From contig CM055097.1 in assembly GCA_029204225.1 (NCBI GenBank), forward strand, positions 69,366,572 through 69,430,571: DNA of 64,000 nucleotides, given 5' to 3'. The position numbers and the translations under genes were made by a program. The DNA comes from Diphasiastrum complanatum (taxonomy: Eukaryota > Streptophyta > Lycopodiopsida > Lycopodiales > Lycopodiaceae). This document shows positions 58,312 through 64,000 of this stretch, one piece after another. The notes beneath the pieces were generated by a model that saw nothing but the letters and a program-made list of their open reading frames with translations, was not told the DNA's origin and made no database searches. Each line of letters begins with the position of its first letter. Position 1 is the first letter of the stretch.

Positions 58312-58869
58312 TTAAGCTTGCTGCTCCTTATTCTTGATTGATTTCTCTTGGATCATAACAGTAAGTTTGAACTTATCTAAAGTTCCAAGCAAAATTCTTT
58401 CCAAGGAAATAAAATAAATCCAAGTTACTTTCATGAAAGTGCCATCTATCTTTGCATCTTGAACCAAAAAATACACTTCCAAATGAAAAATTTCAAAAGA
58501 TTTGACATGTGTTGTGATGGACTCTTGAAGACAAATCTTGCAAGTCCTTGTGAGACTCCAAGTCTCATTCACCTTTCCACAAAGGAAACACCTTTCCTTG
58601 GACTTGTCCTTCTTGTATTTGCATTTCGAACTTGAAGCTCCATCCTTCTCCTCGGCCCCCTTGCTTTGGTTCTTCTTGGATGAATTGGTCCTCTTTTTGT
58701 AGCATCTTGAGGAAAAATATTCTTCCTTGCCACAAAGGTTGCACTTAGGATCCTTTCTTTCCTTCAATAGGATGCCACCTATTGATGCCATGTGAATAAA
58801 AACTTGTGATATGATTCTACAAATGTAATTTGTGACTTTCAAGAGACTAGATATGAACATCTTCAACAA
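58312..58869 (-). pseudogene. Element F ORF1, degraded Gag nucleocapsid
   Basis: The ORF contains MASIGGILL, comparable to the Gag starts of B (MASINAYIL) and C (MSSMGGYLM), joined directly to the nucleocapsid. CNLCGKEEYFSSRC follows, in which the zinc-binding His is Tyr. Then come a basic KKDKSKERCFLCGK (compare KKDKSKVKCYYCSK in B) and CKICLQ. The capsid domain is missing. Neither zinc knuckle is canonical, so RNA binding is doubtful. The C-terminal 80 residues are unrecognised. Confidence 0.6.
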
Positions 58870-60451
58870 TCTAGGAGGATCTACAAAAGATCTAGCTCAC
58901 AAACCTAAGAATCAATCTTCACAGTAATGACTAGTCACTTGGAAACTTTGCTTTGATCACTAAGACAAAAGCACACAATATTTGAATCAAATCACCAAAG
59001 AAATCAGATTCAATCTCCTATTGGACTCATCAAATACCAATCTTTCTTTTGAAAGTTGAAATGGATATGAAAAAGATTTGACACCTAGATTTTCCTTTTC
59101 ACTTGACTAGTTCTCTCAACACTTGATATTCTTGAACAAAAGATGGGTTTTGTTTCAAATACATGAAAATCAAACTTAATCACTTCTTTTGGACTCACTC
59201 TTGACCCAAATAATCTCACACTTGAGACTTAGAATGAATTTGATTTGATTTGACACCAAAACATACCACCAATTTTTCACAAAGCTTAAAAAATTAGACA
59301 ACTAGAGATTCACAAAGATCTCAACCATGCATGAATACTCAAATATGGACTCCTCCTCATTCTAGACATCCAATGGGATCTCAAATTGCCCCTCACACTC
59401 ACACAAAGAAAGTTGAATAAAACTAATTTGAGTTTCATACATACTATGTCAATTTTTGCTCAATAAATTGATTCAATCACCCCTATTGGATTCCACCAAT
59501 TACTCTACCTCTTAAGACTTGGAATGAAATTCAAAATCAAAAGTTGTGATATTTCTCACTAAGATATTGTGCTTCAAAGAGCTAATACCACTTAGAAAGA
59601 TTTGATCACCTAGGAGAATACAAATTCTCCACCAATAACAACACAAAATGAGCTTCTAGATCTTGCCTTCTACAAAGGAAGGAACTCTTAGAAAATTGGA
59701 TCTCTCTCTACACATTTGCCATCGACACCTTAATGACTCTTTTCAAACCTCACAAAAACTCAAAAAAATTGAGTAGGATCGAATAATGTGACTTGGATCT
59801 CAATCTCTTTTCTAGAACTTTCAATTGAAGCCAATTTATGTCAAATTCTACAAAAGATTTGCATAGATGCTCTATATGCACTAGAAACTCTCAAAGGTTT
59901 CACTTGGAGGACAGATCCAAGGATGTTTTCTAGCAAATTGATGCTTCTAAACTTGACCCTATCACTCTTGAACAAATCTAGAGTGATGGTACAATGGATT
60001 TCAACCTCTCACCTTGCATATCACTCCTTAATCTATGATTTTTAGCAAAATCTCTCTCAACTTCAACATGCACTCAAAAAATCAGAGATGATCAATTAAT
60101 TCACCTAATTCAAGCTTCAAATTTAATTTCTTGGCTGATCTAATCCAAGAACTAATCAAGGGATTAGATTCTATATTGAAAATGCTTGATTTTGCACCAA
60201 AAATCACTCAAATTGGGTATGTGAGTCAAATTCTACAAATTTTTGAAATTTCTCAGTCAAAACTGGAGATGTACGGCCTCATACATGTGAAAAGGGTTCC
60301 TACATCCCACAACAAGATCTGGACCAAAAATTTTGAGGATAGCTATCAAATCCAACTCGCTACACAAAATTTGACTAGTTTCCAAAAAACTGCTAATTTT
60401 GGCTTTGATTTGGATTAACCCTATCAATTTCAACAAAACCTCTTGTACTAG
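58870..60451 (-). other. Element F leader region
   Basis: About 1.6 kb between the primer site and ORF1 without a convincing ORF on either strand. Such a long leader is unusual beside the 800 bp or less in B and C. Confidence 0.5.
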
Positions 60452-60463
60452 GCTCTGATACCA
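60452..60463 (-). other. Element F primer-binding site
   Basis: The plus strand GCTCTGATACCA is the reverse complement of TGGTATCAGAGC and abuts the 5' LTR. This gives the orientation of F and its copia affinity. Confidence 0.95.
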
Positions 60464-61295
60464 TGTGCAAAAAGTACAAAAAGGACCAAGAGTGGATCCT
60501 AATCTGATCCTCAAGAGGGATTGGTTGTCAGATTACTTGATCTATCAATCTACTTGAGATTAAGATCAATCTAGATCAATTCTAGACACAAAATCCTAAC
60601 AAGAACAATCATTAATTGAAGGTAGGTGTAATTTCTGGTTTCACACGTGTGAAACACTGTCTGAGTACGGACTCCAACCTAAAAATCAAGTACACATTGA
60701 TAGAACCTCAAAACAATCAAAACAAATGTAGACAAATGGAGAGAATCACTCAAAATTGCTTCCAAAACCAAGATTGGTGTCTCACAATGATTATGGCCAA
60801 ATGTGGCTCTATATATACAATAAGTGGGAGCTCGTGGTACTGATTATCCCTCTGATTCCACATGTGTGAAGGTGCTTTGTCATATGATGATTCATCATGC
60901 AAAACTGACACTTGGACAAAACCTTTTATTTTGAGCACGTTTGGTCCATTTTCCTTCTATATGGAGATCTACTTGGAAATCTTCTAGAAGTCAAAATTCG
61001 CCTACTTCAGCTTATTCCACACATGTGAGCTGTCCTTTACACATGTGATATGACACCTAACCAAAGGATTTGGTCATGCAATCAATAGATTGATGCCATG
61101 TGTCATATGTCTAGAAAACTAGTTCTTGGCCTTTTTAGCCACTAGAACTTGAATTAAATCATATGTACAACCTATATGATTATGGTACATGACAAGTACA
61201 CTATTTTCACACATGGGAACAGACTCCACACATGTGTAATCATCCTATATACATTATTTTTGGCATCTACCAAGCTTATTTTTGCATTTTTCACA
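60464..61295 (-). repeat. Element F 5' LTR
   Basis: Partner of 55997-56822 with scattered substitutions and small indels. The palindrome GTTTCACACGTGTGAAAC is conserved at 60638-60655. Confidence 0.95.
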
Positions 61296-61300
61296 GAGAC

Positions 61301-61975
61301 AATTCCAATCAGAGTCATGGTTCGAGCCCAACACCAACAGGCTAGCGAAGTTGCAACAAAATGAACCAATAAGCTCCCACCCACTCCGTCCAGTGACAGA
61401 ACCAAACCAATCATCTATCCTAACCCCAACGAGGAGATCCATTTGAGAGACAAATATCAAAAGCTCATTCATGAAGTTGATAATAAGGAGGAGGCTAAGT
61501 CACACCTAGAGATCAAACCTCAGATAACCCAACTGTAGTAGGAGCCGAGATATGGGAAGATGTGCTTCAAGCAAACGTTACCCTCCCATTTGGAGTACTC
61601 TGGAAGTACATCAGAAAATGGCAAAAAGAGTTGTGCTCAATTGAAGATAACATCCCATCACCATACCTCCCTGAGGTGCCCCTGCATCTGACTAACCTTG
61701 CAAGCGACAAGGGAAATATACACATTCCTACAACTTACGGACATTCCCGTGTTGTCTTGGCAGTATTAGATGGCGGATCGGGAGTCAACATAATATCAAC
61801 ATCCCTGATGACGGAGTGGGGTCTTCAAGCTTCCATCAAACGACCGAACTGTCAACTTCGAATGGATGAAAGTGTGGTAAAACCATTAGGCCTAATATCA
61901 GACATAAGGCTGAAACTAGGAGGTTTGAGCTTCATGCTAGATTTGGTAGTGCTCGATATCCCTAGCAACGCCTAA
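61301..61975 (+). pseudogene. Gypsy E gag end and aspartic protease
   Basis: Continues E after F: IPIRVMVRAQHQQASEVATK, stop, then IYPNPNEEIHLRDKYQKLIH. From 61562 an open segment holds the protease with the active-site motif VLAVLDGGSGVNIIS (about 61758-61800), followed by the flap and LRMDESVVKPLGLISDIRL and LVVLDIPSN. The canonical D-T/S-G is D-G-G here, a possible loss of activity. The segment ends in a stop at 61973. Confidence 0.8.
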
Positions 61976-62223
61976 TCCTATGAATTACTCCTAGGTAGGC
62001 CATGGCTCTCTAACACACACATAGTGCACGATTAGAATAGAGAGCACGTTACATTTGACAATCAATAAACGTCAGTCACAATCGACTCTGCTAGTAAGAT
62101 CAAACCCGCACGAATCACCAAATATGGATCCTCTACCACAAAATCTATTCTTGAAAATTATCATGACATCGAAGAGAAAGGCCACTATACCAAGGCTACG
62201 GATATCATCAACTAGAGCACAAC

Positions 62224-62814
62224 TTGGCAACAATTGATTGTGTCAATGCAGAACATTGTGAGCTCAATACACATCACATTAATAGTGATGAATCTATCGT
62301 TGAACCAACTGATTTGGATACTCCTATCTTCAACATCAATTATGTTAAACCCCACAATGAGGACTTGCTTCACATTGCCTGGCTACCTTATGATGAATCA
62401 ATAACCTTGTATATCGACGATGAGAGTGTTTTACGCTCTCAAGAGTTTGATACTAACTCCGACATGGCCGATATTACAGATGTAGCTATCATGCGCTTCA
62501 TGGACACCATTCCCCCATGGCTACTCCTTGAGAAGGTCCGAGAGATAGAGCCTAAGGCTAGCATTGCTACAACCAAACTGGACCAAAGTAAACTATATCG
62601 TGTCAAACGACTGGTATACAAATGGGAGATACATGATACTGAATCTATCTACGTGATAGATGACGCAATCTTAACCGAAGTCCCTCAAGCATCCAAGCCA
62701 CACAAAAACACCGTTCACAGGGTGCATGCGAAACCAACTAGGAAGGAAGCTATCCGCGAGAAAATGAAAAAGATTATAGAGGTGGAGCCTCCTCGCGATC
62801 TCACGATAGCTTGA
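62224..62814 (+). pseudogene. Gypsy E linker between protease and RT
   Basis: A 196-codon open segment (for example LLHIAWLPYDESITLYIDDE, FMDTIPPWLLLEKVREIEPK) without a named domain. It occupies the place of the long protease-RT linker of Tat-like gypsy elements. It ends in a stop at 62812. Confidence 0.5.
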
Positions 62815-63640
62815 GAAACCCCGGGAGAAGAACAATCCTCTAGGTCCACAAGCCACACAGCTAGAACCCCTAAAGATCCACCTAAGGCCAGGACTAAGAA
62901 GCCCTACGCCCCTGATAAAATTGATGTGCCCAACCATTTCAAGGACTTCACCATTGAAGATGTAACTATCCACCTGCCTCAAGTCAATGGGAGCCAAAGG
63001 GGTATGAGCCATATGATGGCCCCACTCAAACCATAAAGTTAAATCTTGAAGAGCCTGATGAGATAGGGGAAAAGTTTGTCCATATTGGAGCACACCTCAA
63101 CACCGAACAACGTCTGGCCTTAGAGAAAGTCCTTAGAAAATATCATCATAACTTCGCATGGAACTACAAGAACATGAAGGGGGTAGATCCCTCAGTTGTC
63201 ATGCATAGAATCTCATTAAAGACCGATTCTGAACCCCATGCCAGTAGACCTTATCATTGTAATTCGATCTATAGAGCATGCATCAAAGAAGAACTCCAAA
63301 AGCTCTTGGAGGTAGGTTTCATCTACGAGGTGGAACATATAGATTGGGTATCACCTATTGTTGTGGTCCCAAAGAAGAACGAGAAGCTTCGTATTTGTGT
63401 CGACTATCGCAAATTAAACGCTTCCATAGAAAGAGATCATTTTCCAATCCCTATGGCAAATCCATATTGGAAAACCTAGCTGGGGATGAAGTTTATTCCT
63501 TCTTGGGTGGCTTCAGTGGATACAACTTAGTTGTTATCTCTGAAGAGGACCAACCAAAAATGGATTTTACTATGGAATGGGGTATCTTCTGCTGGCTAGA
63601 TATGCCATTTGGATTATGTAATGCACCATGCACCTTCCAA
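62815..63640 (+). pseudogene. Gypsy E reverse transcriptase N-terminal part
   Basis: DKIDVPNHFKDFTIEDVTIH and EQRLALEKVLRKYHHNFAWN precede the RT. The open segment 63174-63479 holds GVDPSVVMHRISL, LLEVGFIYEVEHIDWVSPIV, VVPKKNEKLRICVDYRKLNA. After a stop come FLGGFSGYNLVVISEEDQPK and MPFGLCNAPCTFQCVMQASF. The next residues should lead to the catalytic YVDD but do not. Confidence 0.85.
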
Positions 63641-64000
63641 TGTGTCATGCAAGCATCATTTTATGATCTCATTGGTGTTCATATTGTTGTGTGCAAGGGA
63701 TTGCAACATTTTGTTGCTGATCATCTATCCAGAATACCGAGTAATGAGAAACCAACGGAGGATATCAATGATGACCTACCTGATGCAATACTCTTCCAAG
63801 TTGACTGCACCCCCATATGGGCCAAAGACATCATAGATTTTTTAACGATGGAGGTGCTAGATCCGACGTTGTCAAAACCTGCCCAACATGCACTTATCTA
63901 CAAGGTGGCACCCTATACACTTATAGCGGGGCAACTTTATAGAAAGGGTGCAGATGGTGTGATTAGACGATGTTTGACTGAGGGCAAGATTATTTCCATC
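63641..64000 (+). pseudogene. Gypsy E RNase H end and integrase N-terminus after RT deletion
   Basis: From DLIGVHIVV the frame passes directly to CKGLQHFVADHLSRIPSNEK, the very end of RNase H, so the YVDD motif and nearly all of RNase H are deleted at about 63690. The frame stays open through DCTPIWAKDIIDFLTMEVLD and LIAGQLYRKGADGVIRRCLT, the start of the integrase zinc-binding domain, to the window edge. Confidence 0.85.

Larger units (their letters stand above)
55997..61295 (-). mobile_element. Element F: non-autonomous copia-like LTR element with novel tandem ORFs
   Basis: A 5299-bp element on the minus strand. LTRs at 60464-61295 (5', 832 bp) and 55997-56822 (3', 826 bp) start TG and end CA and differ by roughly 4% by eye, including indels. 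GAGAC is duplicated at 55992-55996 and 61296-61300. An initiator-Met primer site and a GAGGAG polypurine tract mark it as copia-type. Inside are a Gag-like zinc-knuckle remnant and two mutually similar ORFs, but no protease, integrase, RT or RNase H motif in any frame I checked. It would depend on proteins of a relative such as B or C (inference). Confidence 0.9.
54660..64000 (+). mobile_element. Ty3/gypsy element E (Tat-like), interrupted by F, runs off the window
   Basis: The plus-strand order is gag (54680-55996), insertion F, then the rest of gag/protease, RT and the RNase H-integrase connection to the window end. The reading frame crosses the F insertion site cleanly: SIQVET before it and IPIRVMV after it once one copy of GAGAC is removed. 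The segment before RT (NFAWNYKNMKGVDPSVVMHR, about 63150) is typical of the plant Tat/Ogre-like branch. Several stops and a large RT deletion show it is dead. The 5' LTR and primer site upstream of 54660 were not identified. Confidence 0.85.

Noticed and set aside
59788-60418. Plus-strand ORFs within element F leader
   Set aside because: They are antisense to the element, AT-rich and without domain resemblance.

Overview
The window is a piece of a large, retrotransposon-rich nuclear genome of a land plant, most likely a seed plant. It holds one spliced, apparently intact host gene: a galacturonosyltransferase of the GAUT family with nine coding exons and canonical GT-AG introns. Around it lie Ty1/copia and Ty3/gypsy LTR elements, one LINE fragment and long dinucleotide microsatellites. 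I see no prokaryotic, organellar or viral genome organisation. The repeat content would fit a gymnosperm or another large plant genome, but the species cannot be fixed from the sequence.

Layout. 0-5 kb: decayed minus-strand gypsy pieces (integrase C-terminus at 937-1359, RNase H/integrase N-terminus at 4440-4990) with a degenerate plus-strand copia copy between them. 5-13 kb: mostly uninformative DNA, two microsatellites, an LTR-like stretch and a decayed gypsy gag region (9.26-12.58 kb). 13.1-16.9 kb: a direct tandem duplication of a unit of about 1.89 kb. 17-20 kb: unassigned sequence and a copia remnant. 20.2-34.8 kb: three nested copia elements. The oldest (A) is split by B (22610-33717, 682-bp LTRs, target duplication GGAAG), and the gag of B is split by C (24809-29753, identical 179-bp LTRs, target duplication AGAAG, intact 1326-residue Gag-Pol). 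35-37 kb: another decayed copia with a foreign repeat inside it. 37.9-43.5 kb: the GAUT gene and its G-box-rich upstream region. 44.8-53.2 kb: opposed copia remnants, the 5' part of a gypsy element, a copia relic, an unrecognised broken ORF and a LINE reverse transcriptase fragment. 54-64 kb: a plus-strand gypsy element of Tat-like character, interrupted in antisense by F (55997-61295).

The most unusual object is F. It has 826/832-bp LTRs, an initiator-Met primer site, a polypurine tract and a GAGAC target duplication, but no recognisable protease, integrase, reverse transcriptase or RNase H. It carries a degraded zinc-knuckle Gag remnant and two adjacent ORFs of 208 and 188 residues that resemble each other and no family I know. 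B, C and F also share long perfect palindromes centred on CACACGTGTG in their LTRs or leader.

How the parts relate: the LTR elements form a layered record of insertions, with C in B in A the clearest series and C the youngest. The GAUT gene sits in a TE-poor island of about 7 kb. Its product would act in the Golgi in pectin homogalacturonan synthesis. Boundaries of decayed elements are approximate, all comparisons were made by eye, and no database search was possible.
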